Assembly (NCBI GenBank): GCA_030431945.1
Contig: JAUIIF010000164.1
Coordinates: forward strand, 1 to 8,541
Origin: Bacteroidia bacterium
GTDB taxonomy: Bacteria; Bacteroidota; Bacteroidia; Chitinophagales; Saprospiraceae
Length of the DNA: 8,541 nt
Reading direction: 5' to 3'
This document shows, one piece after another, positions 1 to 6,584 of this stretch (positions are counted from its first letter, which is position 1; each line of letters opens with the position of its first letter). The notes below the pieces were generated by a model. The model was not told the origin of the DNA. It worked only from the letters and a program-made list of their open reading frames with translations, and did no database searches. Made by a program: the position numbers and the translations under genes.

Positions 1-554
1 CGATCCGCAACTCCGTATTTCATTCCAATTTCGGCAACGCAGTGCAGTTTATCAAAGGCGGCTCCCTGACGATGGAACATACCACCATCGCCAATTACGG
101 GGTGGACGCCAGTGGGCTGGTGCTGACCAATTTCACCTGTGACGACAGTGGACAAAACTGTCAGGCAGCCGCCATGTTCGCCCGGGTCCGCAACTCCATC
201 ATCAGCGGCTCCCGGGGCAGTGAACTGATCTTCCTTGACATTTTTGAGGGAAGGGACCCCACCCAGTTCAATACCCGCATCAACAACTCAGTAGTTCGTA
301 CGGACCAGGGGTTCCTCGACAGCCAGGATGGCCTGTTCGCAGACTTCTATTCTGCCAACTGTTTCGATTGTCACAACCTGGTGTTCAGTGATCCGCTGTT
401 CCGGGCCATTGAGGAAGACAACTATCAGCTGGACTCGCTGAGCGTTGCCCGGAACCTGGCGAGCTTCCTGCCAACACTGCCGACTGATTTACTCGGTGTA
501 ATGCGGGACCCGGACACTCCGGATGCCGGTGCCTACGAACGGGTAGACCAATAG
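1..554 (+). CDS. Secreted beta-helix protein with choice-of-anchor Q-type C-terminus (partial, 5' end missing)
   Basis: The frame is open from the first bases of the window (codons from position 3) to the TAG at 552-554, so only the last 183 or so residues are present; an internal GTG at 42 is not a credible start. Recurring short turns of the type RNSVF, RNSII and NNSVV, each about one helical coil apart, point to a right-handed parallel beta-helix (PbH1-like repeats). The end contains SDPLF, then DNYQLDSLSVARN and finally RDPDTPDAGAYE; this pattern (DPLF, then a Y-x-L segment, then an R-D-x(n)-D-x-GAYE ending) is typical of choice-of-anchor Q domain proteins, which are exported cell-surface or secreted proteins in Bacteroidota. 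Two cysteine pairs occur in the visible part (CDDSGQNC, CFDC), possibly disulphides. The substrate or ligand cannot be told. Family call is good; the biological role is unknown. Confidence 0.8.
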   Translation, partial: IRNSVFHSNFGNAVQFIKGGSLTMEHTTIANYGVDASGLVLTNFTCDDSGQNCQAAAMFARVRNSIISGSRGSELIFLDIFEGRDPTQFNTRINNSVVRTDQGFLDSQDGLFADFYSANCFDCHNLVFSDPLFRAIEEDNYQLDSLSVARNLASFLPTLPTDLLGVMRDPDTPDAGAYERVDQ

Positions 555-579
555 CCCCTCTCTCCGCAGTTCGGTTAAT

Positions 580-628
580 TTTGCCGCACCCTGTTTGCCG
601 CAACTTACTTATCGGCAAATTTATGTTT
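580..628 (+). terminator. Possible terminator after the beta-helix gene
   Basis: TTTGCCG at 594-600 pairs with CGGCAAA at 613-619 (7 bp, 12-nt loop) and is followed by the T-rich run TTTATGTTT. It lies 40 nt after the stop codon, in the right direction. The stem arm is also part of a direct repeat: TTTGCCGCA occurs at 580-588 and again at 594-602. The stem is short and half A-T, so termination strength is doubtful. Confidence 0.35.
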
Positions 629-650
629 CCACTATGCTTTGCCCCCGACG

Positions 651-669
651 TTAATTAAACCCTAATTAA
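651..669. repeat. AT-rich inverted repeat upstream of the T9SS cargo gene
   Basis: TTAATTA (651-657) and TAATTAA (663-669) are perfect reverse complements separated by AACCC. The element stands out as a pure A/T block in a GC-rich neighbourhood, 61 nt upstream of the next start codon and 24 nt upstream of a -7-like box. It could be an operator or an UP-like element; no regulator is identified. Confidence 0.35.
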
Positions 670-692
670 CCTCCGGCGGCTCTTCCAACCCG

Positions 693-700
693 TATATTGC
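693..700 (+). promoter_or_regulatory. Candidate -7 promoter box for the T9SS cargo gene
   Basis: TATATTGC resembles the Bacteroidota -7 element TAnnTTTG (here TAnnTTGC) and ends 29 nt before the ATG at 730. No convincing -33 TTG is seen about 20 nt upstream, so support comes from the box and its position only. Confidence 0.3.
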
Positions 701-729
701 GGTCGCTCTAACATTTTCAGCTTTTAGGT

Positions 730-1878
730 ATGCTTAAACACTTACCCGTTTTCCTATTGGTATTAGGCCTTGCCCCCCTGGCGGCGCAGGTTACCCTGAC
801 GAACGACTACTTCCCGGTAGCCGGTGACACCCTGAAAACCAATACGGCCGACAGCGCCTCGGCGGCAAACATCGACCTCCTGACCCCCGGGCCCGACCGG
901 GGTTGGTATTTCGGTACGCCCACGGCGTCTTCCATCAATGCTGACCCCGTCGCCGACGCTACCGGCAATGCGCTATTCCCGAGCGCCGATATCAGCATCC
1001 GGACCAACCTGGCGACCAGGAGCTACTACGAAACGACCGGCACCACCATGAACCTGGTGGGCATCGAAACCAGCCTGGAGATTTTACCCGGTTTTGACAT
1101 CGAAACGCCCCTCAACCCCGCCCGGCCAACGCGGCGGGCACCCCTCAACTACCTCGATGCCTTCAGTAGTGTGACCTCCAACAGCGTGACCGGCAGTCCG
1201 GACAGTCTGCCCCCCGAAGCCCTGGAGCTGGTGGGTACTGCATTAGACAATGTCGATTCCTTCCGCATTACCACCATTTCCACCCGCGCAGAGGTAATCG
1301 ACGCGTGGGGAACAGCCCGGCTGGGGGACAACTACTACCAGGTCCTGCGGGAAAAGCGTACGGAAGACATTAACATTCGCCTGGAACTGAAAAGTGGCTT
1401 TTTCCCCTGGGCAGACGTTACGGCGACCATTCAGCTGGTCAGCCCCCAGCTCGCCCAACTCCTTGGTCCGCAACCTACAGTTACCACTTATACATTCTGG
1501 ACGCCGGGTAGCATTGAGCCGGTGGCCGAGTTTGTGGTGGACAGCGAAACGGACGCCATCGAACTGATGACCTATAAAAGGACAGAGGTGGCCACTTCCC
1601 TTGGGGGACCGGCCTTTACCCAGGCGACCATCAGGGTATTCCCCAATCCGGCAACGGACCTGGCCACTTTTGAAATTGAAGGGCTGGAACGCGGGCAATA
1701 CTACCTTACCCTGATTAATATGCTGGGCCAAAAGGTGGATACCCGCTCCTTCTCCCCCATCGGTAACCAGACGCGCCTGAGCCTGGACGTCAGCGCGCTC
1801 CCCCAGGGCACCTACTTCTACAATCTGCGTAATGAACGTGGACGGACGGTGGCCACCAAACGCCTCCAGGTACGGTAA
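730..1878 (+). CDS. T9SS type A sorting domain-containing secreted protein
   Basis: This 382-residue protein starts with a clear Sec signal peptide (residues 1-20, MLKHLPVFLLVLGLAPLAAQ: Lys-His start, hydrophobic core, Ala-Ala-Gln cleavage region). The last 81 residues (302-382) form a T9SS type A sorting domain: RVFPNPATD opening motif, then YYLTLINMLGQKV, then LSLDVSALPQGTYFYNL and a basic end (KRLQVR). In the Bacteroidota secretion model, the Sec signal takes the protein to the periplasm and the C-terminal domain directs it through the type IX translocon to the surface or medium, where the tail is removed. The body (21-300) is not recognised; it is rich in Thr, Asp and Pro, has no cysteines in its visible stretches, and includes no catalytic motif that I can name. 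Convergent with the epimerase gene, 19 nt apart, with no obvious hairpin between. Sorting call is strong; function unknown. Confidence 0.9.
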   Translation: MLKHLPVFLLVLGLAPLAAQVTLTNDYFPVAGDTLKTNTADSASAANIDLLTPGPDRGWYFGTPTASSINADPVADATGNALFPSADISIRTNLATRSYYETTGTTMNLVGIETSLEILPGFDIETPLNPARPTRRAPLNYLDAFSSVTSNSVTGSPDSLPPEALELVGTALDNVDSFRITTISTRAEVIDAWGTARLGDNYYQVLREKRTEDINIRLELKSGFFPWADVTATIQLVSPQLAQLLGPQPTVTTYTFWTPGSIEPVAEFVVDSETDAIELMTYKRTEVATSLGGPAFTQATIRVFPNPATDLATFEIEGLERGQYYLTLINMLGQKVDTRSFSPIGNQTRLSLDVSALPQGTYFYNLRNERGRTVATKRLQVR

Positions 1879-1897
1879 ACGACGTTGCGACTAAGGC

Positions 1898-3001
1898 TTA
1901 TTGAATAGAAACGGCCACCAGCTTTTCCAAATAGTGAGGAGCTACGGAAGCCCCTAAACCGGGACCGTCTGGCAAGCTGATGGTACCCCTGTTTCCGTAC
2001 TGCAGCCCACCAGTTATCGGATCTTCGCTTTGCATCAGGGGCGTGTCAAAATCATAGAACTGCACCTGGCGGCTGCCGCAGGCGAAATGCGCTGCGGCCG
2101 TAAAGCCAAGCCGGCTTTCCAGAAAGCCACCAACCTGCAGCGGAAGCTGATGGGCCTCCGCCAGACGCAACATCTTCAGGGCTTTGAAGATCCCTCCTGA
2201 TTTGCTTAGTTTAAGGTTAAGGCGGTCGACTGCCTGCAGGCGGATCAGTCGTGCGGCATCCTCCTCGTCCCAGCAGGCTTCATCGGCCATAATCGGGATG
2301 GGGCTGGCCGCTCGGATGCGCGGCAATTCCAGAAACTCCCGTCGGGGTATGGGGGCTTCACAGTGCTGGATATTCAGGCCTTTCCACCCCTGGAGCAGTT
2401 GTATGGCCAGTGCCGGCGTCCATCCCTGATTGGCGTCAAGCCGGAGCGGCATAGCGGGGCCTACTTGCCGGCTGATGGCAAAAACCCGCTCTGCATCCAG
2501 CGGCCCCGCCCCCAATTTTACTTTGATCACCGGAAAGCCCTGCTCCTGTACCCACTGAGCTTTAGCGACCATCTCCGTGACCGATCCCAGGCTGACGGTA
2601 TAGTCCGTCTGCATCGTTACGCCAGCCTGACCGCCCAGATAGGCATACAGGGGGAGGCCGGCGGCCTGGGCAGCCAGGTCGTAACAGGCCAGATCAAAGG
2701 CACTTTTTATACAAGCATTGCCGGTTATGGCACGGTCCATCACGGCCGTAAATGCTTCCGGATCACGCGGATCCTGATGCAACAAAAGCCGGGCCAGCCA
2801 CTGCCCTACGGCGTATGCGCCGGCCATGGTTTCGCCGTGAATGGTGGGAAACGGACTGGCTTCCCCCCACCCCACCAGGCCGGTATCGGTCGTGGCCCGG
2901 ACCAGTAAATTGTTGGCGTGCGTCAGCGGCCCCAACGAGATGACGAAGGGCTCCACCAACTTGATGGGGGACTGGTAGATCGTAAAGCTGGTAAGGCGCA
3001 C
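1898..3001 (-). CDS. Dipeptide epimerase (enolase superfamily, MLE/AEE group)
   Basis: The 367-residue protein has the capping domain (about 1-125, including a THANN segment and the PFPTIHGE loop) and the TIM-barrel domain of the muconate-lactonizing subgroup. The active-site set is complete: catalytic Lys in KVK (K160-K162), metal ligands D189 (RLDANQGW), E215 (HCEAPIPR) and D240 (MADEA), and the opposite-face Lys K264 (NLKLSKSGG), 24 residues after D240 as in the AEE family. YDFDTPLM (316-323) near the C-terminus is the usual dipeptide epimerase signature for binding the substrate amino group. By family, it inverts the C-alpha of the second residue of dipeptides such as L-Ala-D/L-Glu in murein peptide recycling; from memory, a Cytophaga hutchinsonii homologue with very similar sequence acts on other dipeptides, so the exact substrate is open. 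Start is a GTG: the frame closes upstream at TGA without another start, and the N-terminus aligns with that of the recalled homologue. One oddity: the usual ADES is ADEA here. It lies 100 nt downstream of the OmpA-like gene on the same strand. Confidence 0.9.
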   Translation of the reverse strand: MRLTSFTIYQSPIKLVEPFVISLGPLTHANNLLVRATTDTGLVGWGEASPFPTIHGETMAGAYAVGQWLARLLLHQDPRDPEAFTAVMDRAITGNACIKSAFDLACYDLAAQAAGLPLYAYLGGQAGVTMQTDYTVSLGSVTEMVAKAQWVQEQGFPVIKVKLGAGPLDAERVFAISRQVGPAMPLRLDANQGWTPALAIQLLQGWKGLNIQHCEAPIPRREFLELPRIRAASPIPIMADEACWDEEDAARLIRLQAVDRLNLKLSKSGGIFKALKMLRLAEAHQLPLQVGGFLESRLGFTAAAHFACGSRQVQFYDFDTPLMQSEDPITGGLQYGNRGTISLPDGPGLGASVAPHYLEKLVAVSIQ

Positions 3002-3026
3002 TGGTGAGGCTTTCGTTCAACGGACT

Positions 3027-3034
3027 GCAAGTTA
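3027..3034 (-). promoter_or_regulatory. Candidate -7 box for the dipeptide epimerase gene
   Basis: On the minus strand this reads TAACTTGC, a TAnnTTGC variant of the Bacteroidota -7 element, ending 25 nt upstream of the GTG start. No -33 TTG at the expected spacing. If real, the epimerase is transcribed separately from the OmpA-like gene upstream. Confidence 0.25.
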
Positions 3035-3101
3035 GTACCTGCCCCTTATTTCGTCAGAACAGTATTCCGCCGGTAGCGGCCAACCTCCGTAAACGTTGCC
3101 C

Positions 3102-4889
3102 CTAGCTCCCCAAAATTCCCGTCAGCTTTTCTTTAAGTTCAGCGATGGCAATTGGCTTGTACACCAATGCTGCCGGCTGTTCACTGGCCTGCTCTACGTA
3201 CTGATGGGCCAGCATGAGCTGGCCGTGGAGCACCTGGTAGGCCAGAATATGGTAGCCCACCCCGCGGGGAACTCCACTGCGTTTCCAGGCTCCGTTGTCA
3301 TCCGGCACGTAGGCCAGCACCGAGCGGCGGTCTTGCGGAACCAGCACCACCGTTGCCTCCCGGGTACTGTTCGGGACGGAGGCCAGTACTTCGACCGGGT
3401 CATTGGCACTGGCAAAAATGTCGACATTCGTCCAGCCCAGTTTTGCTACGGAAAAGAAGTAGCGACGCACGGTTATTTCATTTCCCGTAAGGTCATCAAG
3501 ACCAGCCAGCGCTTCGCCCATTGCGGCCAGCCGCGCTTCCCGCGCGGCCCGCATGGCCTTAATGCGCTGTTCAGCGGCGAGGTAGAGCTTCCTGGTTGCG
3601 TCCTCCAGCAAACCTGATTTTAGCTGCTCGAAGGCGGCTTCCCACGAGGCAAGCCGCGCCTCGTAGTCCAGGCGCTTCGCTTCGTTCACCTCCGGCAGTT
3701 GGTCCTTAAAGGCCAGGCGCTCCTGATAACGATCTACTTTCTTTGCGTACGCCTTCCTGGTCTTAGCTTGCAGCGCCTCCGCTTGCGCTTGCTTACGTGC
3801 TTTCGACATAAAGAGCCCTTTCAATCCTTTGGGTTGGTAGCGCACCTCTTCCAGGTCAATGGCTTCAGGTTCCTTTACCCTTATTGAATTAGGATCGAGA
3901 TAACTGGGCGCTGTCGGCTTGGGGTTTGCCTGCCGCCAGCGGGCCAGGCGCGGGCCGATGAGTTTACCGGCATCAATCTGAAAATTACTGATATCGGGCA
4001 ATTGGTCATTAAAGGCAAAAAGTGCTGCGGGGGAAGCCGCGACGCCGGCGGGGGACAATGCCCAGTCGGTCGGTGCGCCGGCTTCGTTATGGTCGGCTCC
4101 CGAAAAAATCCGCATTCTTTCATTAAAGTCATCCGTAGGGATTGAAGCGGTCAGGGAGGCCCCTTCTTTCAGGGCCAGATCGGTGCCGTCTGCATCCTGC
4201 GCCGTCAGGCGAATCATACCGCCGGTAACGAGTCTTTTTCCAGCGGAAGTGGTGGTCAGGCCAGCCAGGATCATATCCGCCAGGTCGTAGGCTTCGACCA
4301 GTTGCATGGTTACCGGACCGGTAGCGGGGCTGCCGTCCGGCCGGATTAAACTGTTTGGCTCCAGGAGAAAAACGCCACCGTTTTCACCCCGAATGGTCTG
4401 GCGGGCGGATGGGTCAGCGACGGAAAAGGATTGTAGTTGCCCTTTGCGGGCTTCCTGAATGGCCGCGGCAGCATCCTTCCAGCGCACGACGGTAGCCAGC
4501 AGGTCTACCCGGCGGTCGTTGCGCCGTTCTGCATCTTCCGTGGTGTTAGTCCGGGCGAGCTGCTCTCCGTAGGTAAGTACCTCGGTAGCAGTTGCTACCA
4601 CGGAACGGGTAGCAAGGGCGGTGGCTACTGCTTCTGCACGACGACGGGCCAGGTCTGCGTTGTAGGCCGCGGTACCCTGCTCGTCCGTAAAGGCCGCTAT
4701 TTGAAGGGTGTAGGTTGCGTAGCTCGTAAGCGCCGTGGCAAAATCATTAAGCTTTGCCAGCTCCTCCGGCGAGGGGTCGTGGCTTGCGGAGGAAAAATAA
4801 ACGGTTGCCCGCAAATTGATGGTTTCAGTTTGCGCAAAGGCGGCAGTGGAAAAGCCACAGACAAGCAGCATAAAATAAAGGTATCGCAT
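3102..4889 (-). CDS. Exported OmpA-like peptidoglycan-binding protein with ZU5-like and coiled-coil regions
   Basis: Taken from the ATG at 4889 (595 residues), because MRYLYFMLLVCGFSTAAFA is a proper signal peptide right at that point; the frame extends to an upstream start at 4943, but that would add 18 residues before the signal. Residues about 24-133 are an OmpA C-terminal domain: ATVYFSSAS strand, then TDEQGTAAYNADLARRRAEAV (68-88; the Asp and the Arg in this segment are the usual diaminopimelate-binding positions) and ERRNDRRVDLL (121-131). Residues about 165-255 (GGVFLLEPNSL, GPVTMQLVEAYDLADMI, GGMIRLTAQDADG, SLTASIPT) resemble the ZU5-like beta domain common in large Bacteroidota surface proteins. 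Residues about 362-462 are Ala/Lys/Glu/Arg-rich helix, probably coiled coil. The last part (from RRYFFSVAKLGWTNVDIF, about 475) is a beta-rich domain seen in the same kinds of proteins. Likely a periplasmic protein anchored to peptidoglycan; the function of the rest is not known. Same strand as the epimerase and DUF4112 genes. Confidence 0.82.
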   Translation of the reverse strand: MRYLYFMLLVCGFSTAAFAQTETINLRATVYFSSASHDPSPEELAKLNDFATALTSYATYTLQIAAFTDEQGTAAYNADLARRRAEAVATALATRSVVATATEVLTYGEQLARTNTTEDAERRNDRRVDLLATVVRWKDAAAAIQEARKGQLQSFSVADPSARQTIRGENGGVFLLEPNSLIRPDGSPATGPVTMQLVEAYDLADMILAGLTTTSAGKRLVTGGMIRLTAQDADGTDLALKEGASLTASIPTDDFNERMRIFSGADHNEAGAPTDWALSPAGVAASPAALFAFNDQLPDISNFQIDAGKLIGPRLARWRQANPKPTAPSYLDPNSIRVKEPEAIDLEEVRYQPKGLKGLFMSKARKQAQAEALQAKTRKAYAKKVDRYQERLAFKDQLPEVNEAKRLDYEARLASWEAAFEQLKSGLLEDATRKLYLAAEQRIKAMRAAREARLAAMGEALAGLDDLTGNEITVRRYFFSVAKLGWTNVDIFASANDPVEVLASVPNSTREATVVLVPQDRRSVLAYVPDDNGAWKRSGVPRGVGYHILAYQVLHGQLMLAHQYVEQASEQPAALVYKPIAIAELKEKLTGILGS

Positions 4890-4915
4890 GGGTTGGGTGG
4901 TGACGGGTGGAAAAA

Positions 4916-4923
4916 ACAAGATA
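4916..4923 (-). promoter_or_regulatory. Candidate -7 box for the OmpA-like gene
   Basis: On the minus strand TATCTTGT, close to TAnnTTTG/TAnnTTGC, ends 26 nt upstream of the ATG at 4889. It falls inside the longer open frame that begins at 4943, which supports the shorter start. No -33 TTG found. Confidence 0.3.
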
Positions 4924-5101
4924 GTGCTGAAGCGAATACCCACTGATGATTCTACGTCAGCGGTACCTGAGCTAACCAGGAAAAGCGGGTAATACCATAA
5001 GCTTCGCGCTAGCCTGTACTTTCACGCAGCAACTGGCTTCAGGCATACGTAAGATGCGAAATTTAACGTTTAGGGCGGCCCTGATTACCCAAAAAGCAGG
5101 A

Positions 5102-5144
5102 ATTTGGGCGCGGCCGCGGGTGCCGGCAGGAGTTAAAGGAGCCG
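5102..5144 (-). repeat. Dispersed intergenic repeat, copy 1
   Basis: On the minus strand the core GCGGCCGCGCCCAAAT (5102-5117) is identical to plus-strand 7596-7611; with the preceding GCACC and one differing base, 21 of 22 positions match (5102-5123 versus 7590-7611). Weaker similarity continues to CGGCTCCTTT (5135-5144), matching CGGCTTCTTT at 7568-7577; over 43/44 nt I count about 35 identities with one gap. Both copies are intergenic and in opposite orientation. This copy starts about 20 nt after the DUF4112 stop codon. Confidence 0.55.
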
Positions 5145-5163
5145 TTGGTCAGGTTCGGGCAGC

Positions 5164-5655
5164 TCAGGGAATGATCCAGCCGATGATCTCCACCAAAGCC
5201 CAGATGAGGAGGAAAAAGATCAGGAGAATTCCTACGACTACGCCGATTACCACCGGCCACACACTGCCCTGGTGTTGCCCTTCGGCGTAGTACTCCCGCA
5301 TCAGGACGGCATTGCGGTAGTTGGCCTTATAAAAGAGATCAAAAATATTACCCAGTACGGGAATGGTACCCACCAGGGCGTCCAACGCCACATTAAACAA
5401 CATCTTAGCGGCAAGCATCGGGCTGGCGCCATTTTTAGCCATGGTAGCCACCAGTACGCCGGACATGCCGAGCGAAATGATATCTCCGGCGCCGGGAATA
5501 AGGCCGAGCAGAAAATCTGCGCCGAAACGGATATCAGTACCGGGGATGCGGAATTTCGTATCCAGCAGGCGGCTGAACCCATCGACCCACCTCAACTGTG
5601 GAACGGCCCGTTGCGAGTCAGAAAAAATGGGGGCATTGCTAATTGGTGGCTGCAT
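5164..5655 (-). CDS. DUF4112 domain-containing membrane protein
   Basis: 163 residues from the ATG at 5655; a TTG at 5670 in the same frame would add five residues. Residues about 22-125 match the DUF4112 pattern: LRWVDGFSRLLDTKFRIPGT, RFGADFLLGLIPGAGD (44-58), then SGVLVATMAKNG, and the second half LDALVGTIPVLGNIFDLFYKAN (91-112) with YRNAVLMREYY. The two G-x-IP-x-x-G motifs mark two re-entrant or hairpin hydrophobic segments. After a short polar linker there is one strong transmembrane helix (about 134-158, VVIGVVVGILLIFFLLIWAL). Inner-membrane protein of unknown function in this family. It is divergent from the Nudix regulator gene, with a -7 box for each in the 115 nt between; whether the regulator controls it is not shown. 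Start chosen because it lies 27 nt after a perfect TAnnTTTG box. Confidence 0.88.
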   Translation of the reverse strand: MQPPISNAPIFSDSQRAVPQLRWVDGFSRLLDTKFRIPGTDIRFGADFLLGLIPGAGDIISLGMSGVLVATMAKNGASPMLAAKMLFNVALDALVGTIPVLGNIFDLFYKANYRNAVLMREYYAEGQHQGSVWPVVIGVVVGILLIFFLLIWALVEIIGWIIP

Positions 5656-5682
5656 AATAGTAGGAATCAACGTCTATACCGG

Positions 5683-5690
5683 CAAACATA
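5683..5690 (-). promoter_or_regulatory. -7 promoter box for the DUF4112 gene
   Basis: On the minus strand TATGTTTG fits TAnnTTTG exactly and is followed by C, as is often seen. It ends 27 nt before the ATG at 5655. A -33 TTG is not evident. Confidence 0.45.
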
Positions 5691-5735
5691 GCCTTTTACG
5701 GCTTTGTTCTCTCGTCCTAATGGTCACCTTCTCCC

Positions 5736-5743
5736 TATCTTTG
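5736..5743 (+). promoter_or_regulatory. -7 promoter box for the Nudix regulator gene
   Basis: TATCTTTG fits TAnnTTTG exactly, 27 nt before the TTG start at 5771. A TTTG at 5703-5706 is too far upstream (29-nt spacer) to be a standard -33. The box lies downstream of the in-frame ATG at 5720, arguing that that ATG is not the start. Confidence 0.5.
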
Positions 5744-5770
5744 TGGCTTACAACGCAAGTTTCCCGCTCA

Positions 5771-6499
5771 TTGGCCCATCCGCAAAAAAGTTTCGACGCC
5801 TACTTCAAATCCGCCTTTACGGTCGACAATGTCATTTTTGGCTTTGACGAAGGAAAGCTCAAGATTCTTCTCATCAAAAGAAACGAAGATCCTTTTGACA
5901 ACTACTGGGCTTTGCCCGGTTATTTCGTCAAAGAAGATGAGGACCTGGACGCTGCGGCCGAGCGGGTACTGCGGGAAGTAACCGGCCTTAAGAATGTTTA
6001 CCTGGAGCAGGTTCACTCCTTCGGTGCTCCGGGCCGGCATGACTTCGGTCGGGTAATTACCATTGCCTACTACAGTCTCATTACCATTGCGGACGTAGAA
6101 CTCCACGCTGCCGGAGTTGCCCAGGAGGTTGCCTGGCACAACGTCAGTGATATCGGCACCCTCGCTTTTGATCACGAGCGCATTGTTGAAGTGGCTTATT
6201 CCCGGTTGAAGCGCAGTATTCGCTCCCGGCCCATTGGCTTTGAACTCCTGCCCCCGGCGTTTACCCTTACGGATTTGCAGCACCTCTACGAAGCCATTTG
6301 GGAAGTCGAGCTGGAGAAGCGAAATTTCCGCAAGAAGATCCTGTCCATGGATTTACTCAAGGACCTTGGCCGTTCGCAAAAAGGGGTGGCCCACCGCCCG
6401 GCCAAACTGTACAGTTTCGACGAAAATCGCTACCGGGAACTGGAGGAAGACGGCTTCAACTTTGAGCTGAAGGAGGGCAAACGAAAAACTACGGCATAA
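5771..6499 (+). CDS. Nudix-fold transcriptional regulator (AraR/NrtR-like)
   Basis: Taken from a TTG (242 residues, MAHPQKSFDAYFKSAFTVD); the frame is open far upstream, where it overlaps the DUF4112 gene, and the in-frame ATG at 5720 lies before the best promoter box. Residues about 14-150 are a Nudix domain: VDNVIFGFDEGKLKILLIKR strand pair, NYWALPGYFVKEDEDLD, and NVYLEQVHSFGAPGRHDFGR followed by VITIAYYSLI, all typical of the Bacteroidota sugar-sensing Nudix regulators. The Nudix box (51-73) keeps E57, R65, E69, G72 and L73 but has Val at two catalytic glutamate positions (V66, V70) and Tyr at the first Gly, so hydrolysis is unlikely and the domain is probably a ligand sensor. The C-terminal part (about 150-240: PPAFTLTDLQHLYEAIWEVE, RNFRKKILSM, YSFDENRYRELEEDGFNFEL) is the winged-helix DNA-binding domain of this family. 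Cytoplasmic. Related proteins sense arabinose or ADP-ribose-type ligands; the neighbours here give no clue to the ligand. Confidence 0.88.
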   Translation: MAHPQKSFDAYFKSAFTVDNVIFGFDEGKLKILLIKRNEDPFDNYWALPGYFVKEDEDLDAAAERVLREVTGLKNVYLEQVHSFGAPGRHDFGRVITIAYYSLITIADVELHAAGVAQEVAWHNVSDIGTLAFDHERIVEVAYSRLKRSIRSRPIGFELLPPAFTLTDLQHLYEAIWEVELEKRNFRKKILSMDLLKDLGRSQKGVAHRPAKLYSFDENRYRELEEDGFNFELKEGKRKTTA

Positions 6500-6530
6500 G
6501 GTTTGCAAGGGGTTGCTGGCTTCGATTGCC

Positions 6531-6554
6531 GGTGCGGAGGACCAGGTCCGCATC
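6531..6554. terminator. Weak hairpin between convergent genes
   Basis: TGCGGA (6533-6538) pairs with TCCGCA (6547-6552), extendable by a wobble and one G-C pair, in the 85 nt between the convergent Nudix and methyltransferase genes. A pyrimidine-rich run (TTCTTTCCTCTCC) follows only about 17 nt later, so it is not a classical terminator; it might serve the plus strand gene. Confidence 0.25.
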
Positions 6555-6584
6555 CTGCGCTCCGGGAACGTTCTTTCCTCTCCT

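Larger units (their letters stand above)
4890..5163. other. 274-nt intergenic region between OmpA-like and DUF4112 genes
   Basis: No gene with support is seen. The side near the OmpA-like start carries a -7-like box (4916-4923). The side near the DUF4112 stop carries one copy of a dispersed repeat (5102-5144). A short inverted repeat AGGGC-G-GCCCT lies near 5072-5082. Open frames through here on both strands are short, have no recognisable product and mostly run into the neighbouring genes in a wrong frame. Confidence 0.5.

Noticed and set aside
1243..1731. 162-codon open frame on the minus strand
   Set aside because: Antisense to the T9SS cargo gene, whose signal peptide and sorting domain are in one continuous plus-strand frame.
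1879..1897. Bidirectional terminator between the convergent T9SS cargo and epimerase genes
   Set aside because: Only 19 nt, with no stem of useful length and no T run.
2363..2908. 181-codon open frame on the plus strand
   Set aside because: Entirely antisense to the dipeptide epimerase, which has all its catalytic residues; the product shows no recognisable motif.
3096..3617. 173-codon open frame on the plus strand
   Set aside because: Antisense to the C-terminal part of the OmpA-like protein; no motif.
4437..4946. 169-codon open frame on the plus strand
   Set aside because: Antisense to the OmpA domain and signal peptide of the minus-strand gene; Cys/Gly/Lys-rich product typical of a shadow frame.
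5108..5120. GCGGCCGC palindrome as a terminator stem for the DUF4112 gene
   Set aside because: A self-complementary 8-mer leaves no loop, and the T run on the minus strand (CTTTTTG) is about 17 nt beyond it.
5363..5770. Long plus-strand open frame upstream of and continuous with the Nudix gene
   Set aside because: It runs antisense through the DUF4112 gene, has no domain of its own, and the Nudix family starts near FDAYFKSAFTVD. The promoter box at 5736 also lies downstream of most of it.
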